A stretch of DNA of 64,000 nucleotides from Pseudopedobacter sp037968815 (GCA_037968815.1 JBBKWF010000020.1:62001-126000), one strand, 5' to 3'. Counted from the first letter of the stretch, positions 17,682-25,879 are shown. Notes: generated by a model not told the origin, from the letters alone. Translations and numbers: made by a program.

Positions 17682-18959
17682 ATGAATGATTTGAGAAATT
17701 GGATAGAGAAACTACTATCTAGCTATGATGTTTTGAGTGCATTGGTACCTTATGTATCCATGCTTATTTTACTCACACTTACACTTGTAGTAATTTATTT
17801 TTTAAGGGAAATAACCCGTAAAGTATTACGAAAAGTGGTGGGTAAGTTCTTCCGGAAAACACCCACACGTTGGGATGATCTGTTGATTAAACATAAACTT
17901 TTCCCCGCAATCGCATCCTTGGTTTCGGTATTGATATTAACTGCGACGGTCCCTGCCATTTTTCAGGATTTCCCACAACTACAGCCTTTTTTAGAGAAAG
18001 CCGTTGAAGTTTATTTCCTTTTTATTATTCTTCGAATCATTGTTGTGTTTTTAAAAGGTTCTGAGGAATACTTGTCAGAATCTGAACTCTTTATGGAGAA
18101 GCCTATTGCCAGTTATTTCCAGCTTGGTAGGCTTATTCTGTATGTTACGGTATTTATTTTAGGCTTATCCATTCTGTTGGGTAAATCTCCTTTTTATTTT
18201 TTAGGAGCTTTTGGAGCCATGACAGCAGTCCTATTATTGGTGTTTAAGGATACCATTTTAGGTTTGGTGGCCAGTATACAAATTTCTACCAATGATATGA
18301 TTAGGGTTGGGGATTGGGTAGAAATGCCTCAGTATAATGCAGATGGAGATGTAGTTGCCATTAATTTAAATACCGTGAAAGTGGTGAATTGGGATAAAAC
18401 AATTACCACAGTACCTACCTATTATTTTATTACTGATGGTTTTAAGAACTGGAGAGGTATGCAACAAAGCGGTGGTCGTAGGATTAAACGAACCATCCAT
18501 TTAAGTACCGCCAGCATTCGTTTTGTTGATGAAGAGTTGAGAACATCTTTCCAGAAGTTTCACATCATCGGCGATTATATGAAAGACAGACAGGCTGAAA
18601 TTGAAAAGTATAACTCTAAGCATACTTTTGATACCACAGCTCTTATCAACGGAAGAAGAATGACGAATATCGGGGTGTTTAGAAGCTATGTTGAATCTTA
18701 TTTAAAAAACCACCCTGAGATTAATCAGGATATGACTTTACTTGTGCGACAGCAAGAAGCTACTGCCTTTGGTTTACCGATAGAGGTTTACTGCTTTACC
18801 AAATCTGTTGATTGGTTAGTGTATGAAGAGGTGCAGTCGGATATTTTTGACCACCTTTTTGCAGCAGCACTTTATTTTGATCTCGAGATTTTTCAGTCGC
18901 CAACAGGTACTGATATTTCTAAGAGTTTAGGGAGTGCCAAACAATCATTTCAGGCCTAA
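17682..18959 (+). CDS. MscS-family mechanosensitive channel (YbdG-like)
   Basis: About 425 residues from the ATG at 17682; in-frame TTG (17673) and GTG (17676) codons precede it. Four to five membrane spans in the first 170 residues, then the pore helix and MscS beta domain: GAFGAMTAVLLLVFKDTILGLVASIQISTNDMIRVGDWVEMP. The loop after this is longer than in small MscS, with ADGDVVAINLNTVKVVNWDKTITTVPTYYF, as in YbdG-like channels. The C-terminal cytoplasmic domain is intact. These channels release solutes on hypo-osmotic shock. The gene stands alone, divergent from the exonuclease operon. Confidence 0.9.
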   Translation: MNDLRNWIEKLLSSYDVLSALVPYVSMLILLTLTLVVIYFLREITRKVLRKVVGKFFRKTPTRWDDLLIKHKLFPAIASLVSVLILTATVPAIFQDFPQLQPFLEKAVEVYFLFIILRIIVVFLKGSEEYLSESELFMEKPIASYFQLGRLILYVTVFILGLSILLGKSPFYFLGAFGAMTAVLLLVFKDTILGLVASIQISTNDMIRVGDWVEMPQYNADGDVVAINLNTVKVVNWDKTITTVPTYYFITDGFKNWRGMQQSGGRRIKRTIHLSTASIRFVDEELRTSFQKFHIIGDYMKDRQAEIEKYNSKHTFDTTALINGRRMTNIGVFRSYVESYLKNHPEINQDMTLLVRQQEATAFGLPIEVYCFTKSVDWLVYEEVQSDIFDHLFAAALYFDLEIFQSPTGTDISKSLGSAKQSFQA

Positions 18960-19058
18960 TCTATTTGATTAAGAGGTAAGTACGCTAGCATTCTGAAATT
19001 AGAATGGCTTAGGAAAGCAAGTTTTATAATAACTGTCTTTGTTATTTAACTAGCATTA

Positions 19059-19215
19059 CGCTTACTCGTTTAAGTGTTCCTTTCTCAGGGTCACTTAAAT
19101 GCTTTTTAGAAGGTGAGGACTCCGTCTGGTGTAAATCATTTTATCTCTTTGAACGCCGGACACAGTCCTCAGTTTTTATGCTTAGATTTAAGTGACCCTT
19201 CGGAACACTTAAACC
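19059..19215. repeat. Nested-palindrome repeat, full copy
   Basis: A 157-bp element with three nested inverted repeats: GTTTAAGTGTTCC (19068-19080) with GGAACACTTAAAC (19202-19214), both perfect over 13 bp; GGGTCACTTAAAT (19088-19100) with ATTTAAGTGACCC (19186-19198), perfect over 13 bp; and TGAGGACT (19114-19121) with AGTCCTCA (19164-19171). Outer and inner arms share TTTAAGTG/CACTTAAA, so each end can also fold on itself. A second, right-truncated copy lies at 19966-20092. No open frame. It fills most of the 289-bp gap between the MscS gene and the peroxiredoxin gene. It could be a MITE-like element or a structured RNA. Confidence 0.85.
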
Positions 19216-19248
19216 AGATGGGATAGCTTGTTTTGTAATCCGTGGTAC

Positions 19249-19902
19249 TTATTTAGAGATGTTTTTCAAAGCTTCGATGATCTCATCAGGTTCTGAACGA
19301 GATCTATAATCAACATTTACATAGTTCCATTTAACTATTCCGTCAATTCCTAATAGAAAAGTCGCTGGAATTGGTAATACACTGCTGTTTCCGTTATTTA
19401 TTTTTTTTAAATCAAGGTTACGGTCTACACGCATATGCTCCAATAAAAATTCTGGAACTTCCCAAGCAACTCCATATTGTGAAGCAACTTTTGCATCTTG
19501 GTCAGACAATACAATAAATTCCATTTCACTAATTTCATTTTTTGTCATTGATGAGTCAGGTACTTCTGGGCTGATTGCAACTAATGTAGCACCAAGTTTT
19601 TGAATGTCACTTATTCTGTTTTGTAACGCTCTAAGCTGTAAATTACAGTATGGACACCAACTTCCGCGATAAAATGTAATGACAAGCGGACCTTTATTTA
19701 ATAAGCTAGATAATGATATTGGGTTTCCAAGAGGGTCAGGTAATACAAAACCCGGAGCTTTTTCTCCGATTTTAATAGCTTTTTCTCCTTGTTGAAAAGC
19801 TTTTGCTTTGATAATTATATCATCAACGCCTTTCATAAACTCAGGATTGTTTTTTCGTCCTAAAGCAATTTTAGCGTCAGTTAGTTCTTTCAGTTTATGC
19901 AT
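19249..19902 (-). CDS. Peroxiredoxin-like protein (AhpC/TSA, thioredoxin fold)
   Basis: A 217-residue soluble thioredoxin-fold protein. Core motifs: GEKAPGFVLPDPLGNPISLSSLL (about 47-69), ITFYRGSWCPYCNLQLRALQ with a Cys83-x2-Cys86 pair, LVAISPEVPDSS, and the cis-proline region PIPATFLLGIDGIVKW. Members of this peroxiredoxin-like group reduce peroxides or act as thiol reductases; the C-x2-C arrangement is closer to thioredoxin-like reductases than to classic 2-Cys Prx. No signal peptide, so cytoplasmic. The gene stands between two copies of the nested-palindrome repeat, which suggests it arrived or moved with them. Confidence 0.85.
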   Translation of the reverse strand: MHKLKELTDAKIALGRKNNPEFMKGVDDIIIKAKAFQQGEKAIKIGEKAPGFVLPDPLGNPISLSSLLNKGPLVITFYRGSWCPYCNLQLRALQNRISDIQKLGATLVAISPEVPDSSMTKNEISEMEFIVLSDQDAKVASQYGVAWEVPEFLLEHMRVDRNLDLKKINNGNSSVLPIPATFLLGIDGIVKWNYVNVDYRSRSEPDEIIEALKNISK

Positions 19903-19965
19903 TATTCGTTTAATTATGAATAGTTAAATGTCAAATTTTAATGTATGGTGTTAATTGCCGACAAC

Positions 19966-20092
19966 CGCTTACTCGTTTAAGTGTTCCTTTTCAGGATCAC
20001 TTAAATGCTTTTTAGAAGCTGAGGACTCCGTCCAGTATAAACCACTTTATCTCTTTGAACCCCGGACACAGTCCTCAGTTTTTATGCTTAGA
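19966..20092. repeat. Nested-palindrome repeat, right-truncated copy
   Basis: Same orientation and close in sequence to 19059-19186, from CGCTTACTCGTTTAAGTG to the shared end GTTTTTATGCTTAGA. The outer right arms (ATTTAAGTGACCC and GGAACACTTAAAC) are missing; the sequence instead runs into the 3' flank of the YdeI-like gene. With 19059-19215 it brackets the peroxiredoxin gene. Confidence 0.85.
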
Positions 20093-20122
20093 GCCAAACG
20101 GGGTTCGTTGTTTTTTTGTCCA

Positions 20123-20704
20123 TCATTTTTTATTGTATTTATTGTCTTTCCATTTATTTGTTTGTGCTTGGCTGTCGGCAATAAGTTCGTTAAGTCGTTT
20201 TAGTTTTGTTGTCTCTTGCTTTGCACTCATAACCCAATGCGTTGAATGTTTTCGGTATGATAGTGCTAATAACTGAAAGTATTCCCAAGCTATTTTATTT
20301 GATTTGAATTGATTTTCAAGTTCAATGGAAAATATCACTTCTGCGTTTTCATCAGAATATATTTGCGACTCGTTTTCTTTTCTGTTTTCAAAAATTTCAA
20401 GTCCAGCAGTTTGCATAAGTCCTAATTTTGTCAACGTCACAATTTTTTGAATGTTAACTGCACTCCAAATACTTGTTAGTTTTCGAGGCGTAAATCGAAT
20501 TTGATAACTGTCTTTGTCTATGGATTTGCGAACTCCGTCAATCCAACCAAAACAAAGTGCTTCGTCAACCGATTGAGTCCAGGTCATACTTGGCTTTCCG
20601 CTGTTAACTTTATAAAAGCCAACCAATAATTCCCTTTCGATTTTATGGTTTTTTTCTAGCCACTTTCTAAAATCGTTTTGTTTTGCAAAAAAAGTGGGTG
20701 TCAT
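20123..20704 (-). CDS. YdeI/OmpD-associated family protein
   Basis: A 193-residue protein with the family pattern FRKWLEKNHKIERELLVGFYKVNSGKPSMTWTQSVDEALCFGWIDGVRKSID, then RFTPRKLTSIWSAVNI and, at the end, a helical region with REYHSTHWV-like SYRKHSTHWVMSAKQETTKLKRLNELI. These are hallmarks of YdeI (bacteriocin-protection/OmpD-associated) proteins, whose biochemical role is not established. No signal peptide. Upstream on the minus strand is GTTAGCGGTCATT (20755-20743), shared with the lipoprotein gene at 38144, hinting that both sit in cassette-like units. Confidence 0.88.
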   Translation of the reverse strand: MTPTFFAKQNDFRKWLEKNHKIERELLVGFYKVNSGKPSMTWTQSVDEALCFGWIDGVRKSIDKDSYQIRFTPRKLTSIWSAVNIQKIVTLTKLGLMQTAGLEIFENRKENESQIYSDENAEVIFSIELENQFKSNKIAWEYFQLLALSYRKHSTHWVMSAKQETTKLKRLNELIADSQAQTNKWKDNKYNKK

Positions 20705-20742
20705 TTTACTATCTTTTCAATTTTATGATTATGTTGTTTTAC

Positions 20743-20755
20743 AATGACCGCTAAC
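20743..20755 (-). other. 13-nt boundary motif shared with 38163-38175
   Basis: The minus strand reads GTTAGCGGTCATT, identical to the motif 19 nt upstream of the lipoprotein start at 38144. It resembles the 3' core of an integron attC site (GTTRRRY) only loosely, since AGC does not fit RRR. See findings. Confidence 0.4.
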
Positions 20756-20809
20756 GTTTTGCAAATTTGCGTTCGTTTTTTGCTTGTCCAATTTATGCAT
20801 TTGTCCTCC

Positions 20810-20834
20810 GCTAGTGCGAGCTTGTAGCTCGTTC
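20810..20834 (+). repeat. REP-like palindromic unit (left of RAYT)
   Basis: A 25-bp unit, GCTAGT followed by the hairpin GCGAGCTTGTAGCTCG and TTC. The reverse-oriented partner is at 21409-21433; the two bracket the REP-associated transposase. The same unit recurs as an inverted pair at 37552-37627. Confidence 0.85.
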
Positions 20835-20839
20835 ATCTT

Positions 20840-21389
20840 TTACACGAAGTCTATTTCTAAAACTCCCTTTCCCCCACTATAATCAATAGCACTACTATAC
20901 TTCCAATGGTGTGCTTCGTTAACAAAACCTGCTACTATTGGGTTTGTTTTGATGTATATAATCTACTTTCTCGTCTATCACTTTTGCACTCCATAATTCT
21001 ATCGGATGGTTATCTTGTTGCCAGAACTGTCGGCTCTTTACATTACTGTTTTTTAAACCTGCCCGCTCCATTAACCATAGCATCCACTCCTTTCTGCTTT
21101 CCTGCATATTGTTTTCAATTTCATGCTGTAAAGCTTTTGATGTAAATGTTTTTAGGCTCTTCATTAATTCTCCCGGATTATTATCCTTTGCTCTAAATAT
21201 TAAATGTACATGGCTAGACATTATACACCAACAATAAATTTCCATGCCTTTTTCCTTCCTGCAATAATCAAGACTTTCAAGCATCTTGATAAAATATAAT
21301 TCCCTTACAAAAACATCCAGCCAGTAAACAGTGGCGAAGCTCACAAAGTATAACCCTTCTTTATTGTAAAACTTATACTTTCTGCTCAT
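20840..21389 (-). pseudogene. REP-associated tyrosine transposase (RAYT/TnpA-REP), frameshifted near its C-terminus
   Basis: The minus-strand frame from 21389 encodes a Y1-type transposase: MSSHVHLIFRAKD with the metal-binding His60-x-His62, and VDYIHQN with the catalytic tyrosine around 144. After IHQN the frame leaves the family, reading KPNSSRFC and stopping at 20919. Another frame continues as NPIVAGFVNEAHHWKYSSA and GGKGVLEIDFV to a stop at 20840-20842, the normal RAYT tail. The cause is a 4-bp tandem duplication (GTTT GTTT on the plus strand, 20942-20949). RAYTs nick and move REP hairpins; here REP units lie at both ends. The catalytic residues survive, so loss of activity is likely but not certain. 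Confidence 0.88.
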
Positions 21390-21408
21390 TTATTATTTTA
21401 TTGAAGGA

Positions 21409-21433
21409 GAACGAGATACAAGCTCGCACCAGC
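21409..21433 (-). repeat. REP-like palindromic unit (right of RAYT)
   Basis: Reverse-complement orientation of the unit at 20810-20834: GAACGAGATACAAGCTCGC then ACCAGC. One base in the hairpin arm differs from the unit at 37603-37627 (GAGAT for GAGCT), which weakens its stem. Confidence 0.85.
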
Positions 21434-21470
21434 TGAGGGGCAAACACGACATTGCTTACAGAACCAATAT

Positions 21471-21596
21471 CTCAATTTGGCGTAAGTATGAAAACCTTTG
21501 CTTATGTTTAGCTAATGTGCCTACACATTTCTAACATATAACGCACAAGAAGCATTTATCCGCTTTACCCTCTCTTCATTCTTACGCCAGATTGGG
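21471..21596. repeat. Imperfect inverted repeat downstream of Hachiman genes
   Basis: CTCAATTTGGCGTAAG (21471-21486) and CTTACGCCAGATTGGG (21581-21596) are inverted matches at 14 of 16 positions, 94 nt apart. The inner edge lies 5 nt from the stop of the helicase gene. Could be a remnant of an element end or a weak terminator structure. Confidence 0.55.
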
Positions 21597-21601
21597 ATTA
21601 A

Positions 21602-24600
21602 TTACTTAATTAAGATTTCCGATATTCTTTTCCATTCCATGCCAGTTAACGAGGAATTTGAGGGTTTTAAACCGTCCCAGTCAGAATTGGTTAAACTGTT
21701 AACCCTCTTTCTTAAACCTTTATAAGAATATTCATTTAAGTTTTTGTCCAAAATATTTTGTAATGAAAATGATAAAGCTCTTGGAGCTCCAATCATTCTA
21801 AAGGCTAATGCTTCTTTATTGTCTACTCCAAAATATACCAATGAAGGAATATGCGAATCCTTTATGTCTTCATTTCCTCTTACAATACCCTCTAAAGCAC
21901 TTAAACCCCAAGAAGCTTTAAAACGTATATCATTCATTTTTTTTACAAACTCTGTCATTCTTTTTTCTGATTCCTTTTCATCTTTACCCATAGAATTATA
22001 TGCAGGATGCAAATCAGATATGTTTCCGAGCTTTTGTCCTTTCACCCAGTCAATAATAATTTTTGCATAAAGTTCTGGATTAAATGGAATATTGCTAGAT
22101 TCAATTCCTAAGTTTGTTTCTCTAAGAGCTGCAATTACTTTTATTTTCTCTGCAAGATTCTCCGAATTTTGTGAATCAAAGAGTTGTTCTTTTGACCAAG
22201 AGTTTAAATTTTTAATATCTGGATTTTGTGATGCAGCAGACATCACGCTTAAAACTGAAGGAACAGAAAATCCAGTTTTATCTGCAAAACTTAAAACTCC
22301 TTTGTCTTGATATTTTGATTGAATGTGTAAATAAATGACCTTACAGATAGAAATGAATTTCTCTTTTTTCTCAGTAGTATCCAGTAAATAATATTCCAAT
22401 GAATCCTTAAATAGGTCCTCTATTTCTGTAGCATAATATTGATTTTCTCCAACTGTAAGCAAATGAACAAAGTATTGTATTAGAGGCGATAATGAATTAG
22501 AATAGTGCTTAAATAATTCTGATAATCCATTGGTTTCACCTAATTTTTGTCCAATTAAATCCGCATTTTCGAATAGTTCAGAAAGTGCACTAGTTAATAC
22601 ATTAGCACTATCAGCAATTAATCCCCTCGCATTCTGAATATTTGCCTCACTGTTAAATGGTAAGATTATTTTACCATAATTATCAATCAAAGTCCTACCT
22701 GCTCTCCCCGCAATATTCCAAAAATCATTTGCATCAAGTTTATTATGTTGCCCTCTTCTAAAATCATCAAAAAAAACTGTTGAAACAGGGAAATTTACAC
22801 CTTCTGCAATTGTTGTAGTTGCACAAACGTATTGTATTTGTTTTTGTCTAATTAGATGTTCTACAAGTAATTTTGTTTCATCAGACATTCCAGAATGATG
22901 TGTAACAATTCCCTTGTCTATTACTTTAGAAAGTGTTGTACTCCTTCCAACTTCATCTTCAATAAATTTTTTGACAAGCTTTACATCATCATTTGAAGTA
23001 TAATCATCAACTTTATTATAGATAAAATTTGCTCTGCTATTAGCGGTGCCTTTGCCATAACATAAAACCATCATAGTTTTTTCTGGTTCGGAGAAATGCT
23101 TGATTGAAAATTCAAGGATTTTATCCTTGTCTCCCGTACTTTCAATTGAGTATGGATTTTTAATAATTGTTTTATCAATCGGTTGGATTGATTCATAAGG
23201 AGAAGGAAGTACCTCTAAATGTATTTCGTTTTTAGTTCTTTTTGGAGTGATTTTGGTATCAATACCTAATATTAATTTCTCTGAAGGTTTCCAGTCAACG
23301 GAAATAGAGTTACCGCCACCAAGCCATTCAGTAATAACCTTATCAGCATTCTTAATAAAAGGAGAAAGTAGCATATACTTCGCATTTGGTCTTTCTCTTC
23401 TTAAAATTGCTAAAAGCAATTCTAATTTAGCTCCTCGTTCACCATTCTGAATGGTATGTGCTTCGTCAATAATGAACATTGAAACGTCATCAACAGAAGG
23501 GTGTCTTCTTCTAATGAGTAAATCTAACTTTTCAGGAGTTGAAACAAGTACATCTATTTTTTCATCTCCGTTTAAAAATGAATCTTCAGTTGGGTCTATT
23601 TCTATCGCAGAAGATGTTTTCTCTATTGTAAATTCAAGGGGCTCTAAATCTGATTTCAAGTCGAAATAAACCTGGTTTACTAGGGCTCTTGAAGGTACTA
23701 TGTAAACTATTTTTGCATCTGCCCTTAAGGCTTTCGTTACAATAATATTAAATTCTGCCAAAAGTGTTTTACCTGCACTTGTTGGCATTTGTAAAACTGT
23801 AACATTCGCAGCAACATCCAGTAAATTATCTGATAAAGCTTCTCTTTGAGAAGGCAATAGTTCTAAAATGCCTAATTCCGCCTTTCTTTTACAAAGAAGT
23901 TTTATTTTATCATTGAATTTTGTTTGAGTCCAGATAGCATTTTTATACATTGTATTCAACCCAAATTCAAAAAGTTGGATTACACTATTTAGCCTTGGTT
24001 CATTTTTAGTTAGCTTTTTTGCTATATCCAAATGTTGCCTTATAACAGCGTCTAAACGTTCTTTATAATCATATCCTTTCTTCAGATAATTCGCAGTTTC
24101 TACAACTGCTTTAGACAAATGATACAAGGAAAGTAGCACATAAGCCTCTTGAACTTCACCTGCAGTAGAAAATTGTTTTAAATAGGTCTCTTCATAGACT
24201 TGTTGGTCTTTCTTCAAATTTTCAATAATAGTTAAAGCCTTTTCAACATCCGATAAACCATCTTGCTTCCGTACTAATAAAATATAAGCCTCAATAGCTT
24301 TGCTAAGTAATTTGTATTTCCAATTTAGGCTCTCTTCTGTTGTTGGGCTAAATTCTTTTAAATCAATCCTAATGCTGATTTGCTTATCTGACTTTAAAGC
24401 TATGTTAGCTAAATAAAAATAATAAAGCGTTGTACTGTCAATGCCGTCTATTCCAAATACTTCATAAAAAGATGAAGTATCATTGTCTGAATGTATATTT
24501 ATGGATTTTAGAAGCTTATATGCTGTCGTTTTAGCTTGTGCTGACACATCCTCATCGTTTAAAAAAACAGAGTTGATTAAAAAAAATGAAAGGCGTAAAA

Positions 24601-24727
24601 TCTCAACTTCATTTACTTCGGATGTATAAGGAAGTTTTAATTGCCCCAATATGTATCTTTTCTCACTTTTATTAAAAAGTGAAATGACAGATTCTTTTTG
24701 CAATATGGTATTTATAATATTGCTCAT
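21602..24727 (-). CDS. hamB: Hachiman antiphage defence helicase HamB (DEAH, Ski2-like SF2)
   Basis: A 1041-residue SF2 helicase. After a 300-residue helical N-terminal region come motif I MPTSAGKTLLAEF (GKT at 319-321), motif Ia VPSRALVNQV, STPEKLD, motif II IIDEAHTIQ (DEAH 421-424), a degenerate motif III LLSPF, then THHSGMSDETK, CATTTIAEGVNFP (motif V) and NIAGRAGRT (motif VI). The layout is that of Ski2-like enzymes. HamB pairs with HamA in the Hachiman system, where the helicase senses DNA damage or phage DNA and releases HamA nuclease activity. Its start is 1 nt after the hamA stop. The call rests on the pair: a DUF1837-like PD-(D/E)xK protein directly upstream. Confidence 0.82.
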   Translation of the reverse strand: MSNIINTILQKESVISLFNKSEKRYILGQLKLPYTSEVNEVEILRLSFFLINSVFLNDEDVSAQAKTTAYKLLKSINIHSDNDTSSFYEVFGIDGIDSTTLYYFYLANIALKSDKQISIRIDLKEFSPTTEESLNWKYKLLSKAIEAYILLVRKQDGLSDVEKALTIIENLKKDQQVYEETYLKQFSTAGEVQEAYVLLSLYHLSKAVVETANYLKKGYDYKERLDAVIRQHLDIAKKLTKNEPRLNSVIQLFEFGLNTMYKNAIWTQTKFNDKIKLLCKRKAELGILELLPSQREALSDNLLDVAANVTVLQMPTSAGKTLLAEFNIIVTKALRADAKIVYIVPSRALVNQVYFDLKSDLEPLEFTIEKTSSAIEIDPTEDSFLNGDEKIDVLVSTPEKLDLLIRRRHPSVDDVSMFIIDEAHTIQNGERGAKLELLLAILRRERPNAKYMLLSPFIKNADKVITEWLGGGNSISVDWKPSEKLILGIDTKITPKRTKNEIHLEVLPSPYESIQPIDKTIIKNPYSIESTGDKDKILEFSIKHFSEPEKTMMVLCYGKGTANSRANFIYNKVDDYTSNDDVKLVKKFIEDEVGRSTTLSKVIDKGIVTHHSGMSDETKLLVEHLIRQKQIQYVCATTTIAEGVNFPVSTVFFDDFRRGQHNKLDANDFWNIAGRAGRTLIDNYGKIILPFNSEANIQNARGLIADSANVLTSALSELFENADLIGQKLGETNGLSELFKHYSNSLSPLIQYFVHLLTVGENQYYATEIEDLFKDSLEYYLLDTTEKKEKFISICKVIYLHIQSKYQDKGVLSFADKTGFSVPSVLSVMSAASQNPDIKNLNSWSKEQLFDSQNSENLAEKIKVIAALRETNLGIESSNIPFNPELYAKIIIDWVKGQKLGNISDLHPAYNSMGKDEKESEKRMTEFVKKMNDIRFKASWGLSALEGIVRGNEDIKDSHIPSLVYFGVDNKEALAFRMIGAPRALSFSLQNILDKNLNEYSYKGLRKRVNSLTNSDWDGLKPSNSSLTGMEWKRISEILIK

Positions 24728-24728
24728 A

Positions 24729-25562
24729 TTAGCTCGTTATCAGCTCTTGTACTTTATTATAAAATAAATCAACAGTATCTTTGATGCTCTTATCGCTAAA
24801 AGAAAGGATAGAGAAATTTACTTTCCCTGGTTCAAAATCCTTTTTGTTTGTCTTAATCTTTCCGAAATCTGAGGGGTCATTCACGCAAGTATGATCTCTT
24901 ATTAAGGTGCAACCATATGTTATATCGAAATGATCTGTTAGATTTCTTTCTAAGCAAACAATTGCAAATCCAATAATTTCGGCATCTTTTATATTTAATC
25001 TACGGGCATAATCCGATAGCCGTTGTATAACTACTGGTACTTCATTCTTATGCTTTGATTGTGTGTTAAAAATGGAATCATCGGTTTTGTCAACTACCGA
25101 AGGAGGAGATTTTTTTTCAGCAGATACTTTAGCCTCACCTAAGAGTATTTCTACTTTTTTATCACCTATTTTTTTATAACCGATAGCATCAAGTCCTCTA
25201 CCCGGCAATTCGGCACGTTCTCTGAATGTGATATTTTTTAAAGGTATTATAAATCTTTCTCCTTCGGAAAGTTTCTCTTCAAAATAATAGGTCATTAGCA
25301 ATTCGCCTAAATCGCTACGATAAATGTCATTCAATATAGCAGGTTGAAGAGATTGTTCTCTTTTTTTGTCAATTGGGATAGCATTTTTTGTAATTATTTG
25401 TTTTAATGCACCAGTACCAAATCCAAGATTTTTATATAAAACAGACTCATTAATTGCAGTATAGTCAAATTGAGTATTAGAACGTTGCTCCAAATACTTC
25501 TCAGCGAACTTTTTGATAAAAGAATCAATTACGGTTATATCTATTTTCTCAAATTTATGCAT
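24729..25562 (-). CDS. hamA: Hachiman effector nuclease HamA (DUF1837, PD-(D/E)xK)
   Basis: A 277-residue protein matching DUF1837 in pattern. The nuclease core is visible: SDLGELLMTYYFEEKL (Glu87), then PGRGLDAIGYK (Asp125) and VEILLGEAKVS (Glu143-x-Lys145), a clean E / GxD / ExK series. In Hachiman, HamA is a DNA nuclease held inactive by HamB. All catalytic residues are present, so the system looks functional. Promoter-like sequence lies 17-47 nt upstream of the ATG. It is first in a two-gene operon and is isolated from neighbours by repeat-rich sequence on both sides, as expected of an acquired defence module. Confidence 0.82.
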   Translation of the reverse strand: MHKFEKIDITVIDSFIKKFAEKYLEQRSNTQFDYTAINESVLYKNLGFGTGALKQIITKNAIPIDKKREQSLQPAILNDIYRSDLGELLMTYYFEEKLSEGERFIIPLKNITFRERAELPGRGLDAIGYKKIGDKKVEILLGEAKVSAEKKSPPSVVDKTDDSIFNTQSKHKNEVPVVIQRLSDYARRLNIKDAEIIGFAIVCLERNLTDHFDITYGCTLIRDHTCVNDPSDFGKIKTNKKDFEPGKVNFSILSFSDKSIKDTVDLFYNKVQELITS

Positions 25563-25578
25563 CAGTTCTAATAGTTTA

Positions 25579-25609
25579 CAAAGTTAATTCTATTTTACCT
25601 CTTATCAAC
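25579..25609 (-). promoter_or_regulatory. Bacteroidota-type promoter of hamAB
   Basis: On the minus strand GTTG (25609-25606), a 19-nt spacer, and TAACTTTG (25586-25579) match TTTG-N19-TAnnTTTG except for one base of the -33 box. The predicted start lies about 10 nt upstream of the hamA ATG at 25562, giving a very short leader. Confidence 0.55.
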
Positions 25610-25699
25610 TTTATTGAATGTGTATCTTAATTTTTGATTAAGACGTTCGTTGGCTTTTCTAAAGAATTATTTGGTCATTCACTTGTCAGTTTGTTTATT

Positions 25700-25732
25700 G
25701 TCGTTCGTGTCGTTCGTGTCGTTCGTGTCGTT
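25700..25732. repeat. 9-bp tandem repeat, about 3.7 copies
   Basis: GTCGTTCGT repeated head-to-tail at 25700-25708, 25709-25717 and 25718-25726, with a partial fourth copy GTCGTT to 25732. Upstream of the hamA promoter candidate. Confidence 0.9.
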
Positions 25733-25859
25733 TTAAGGTAAGGCATACCTTATATATGCTCAGCTCAATCAGTTATATACAACAACGCTGTATTTGTGCA
25801 GTTTTCATATACACCTATTTTTTTCTAAATATATAAATTTTCAGAAATCATATCGACTA

Positions 25860-25879
25860 AAAATCCCTTAAGGGATTTT
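25860..25879 (-). terminator. Hairpin overlapping the regulator stop codon
   Basis: AAAATCCCTTAAGGGATTTT is a perfect 20-bp palindrome, followed on the minus strand by TTTTTAG-type sequence. It overlaps the TAA (25880-25878) of the LytTR regulator and should end the efflux/two-component operon. Confidence 0.65.

Larger units (their letters stand above)
25563..25877. other. Intergenic region upstream of hamA
   Basis: 315 bp with no credible gene. It contains the hamA promoter candidate (25579-25609), a 9-bp tandem repeat (25700-25732), and the terminator of the leftward regulator operon at its right end. Confidence 0.6.

Noticed and set aside
25700..25732. Possible CRISPR array
   Set aside because: Units are 9 bp and directly abutting, with no spacers and no cas genes in the window.
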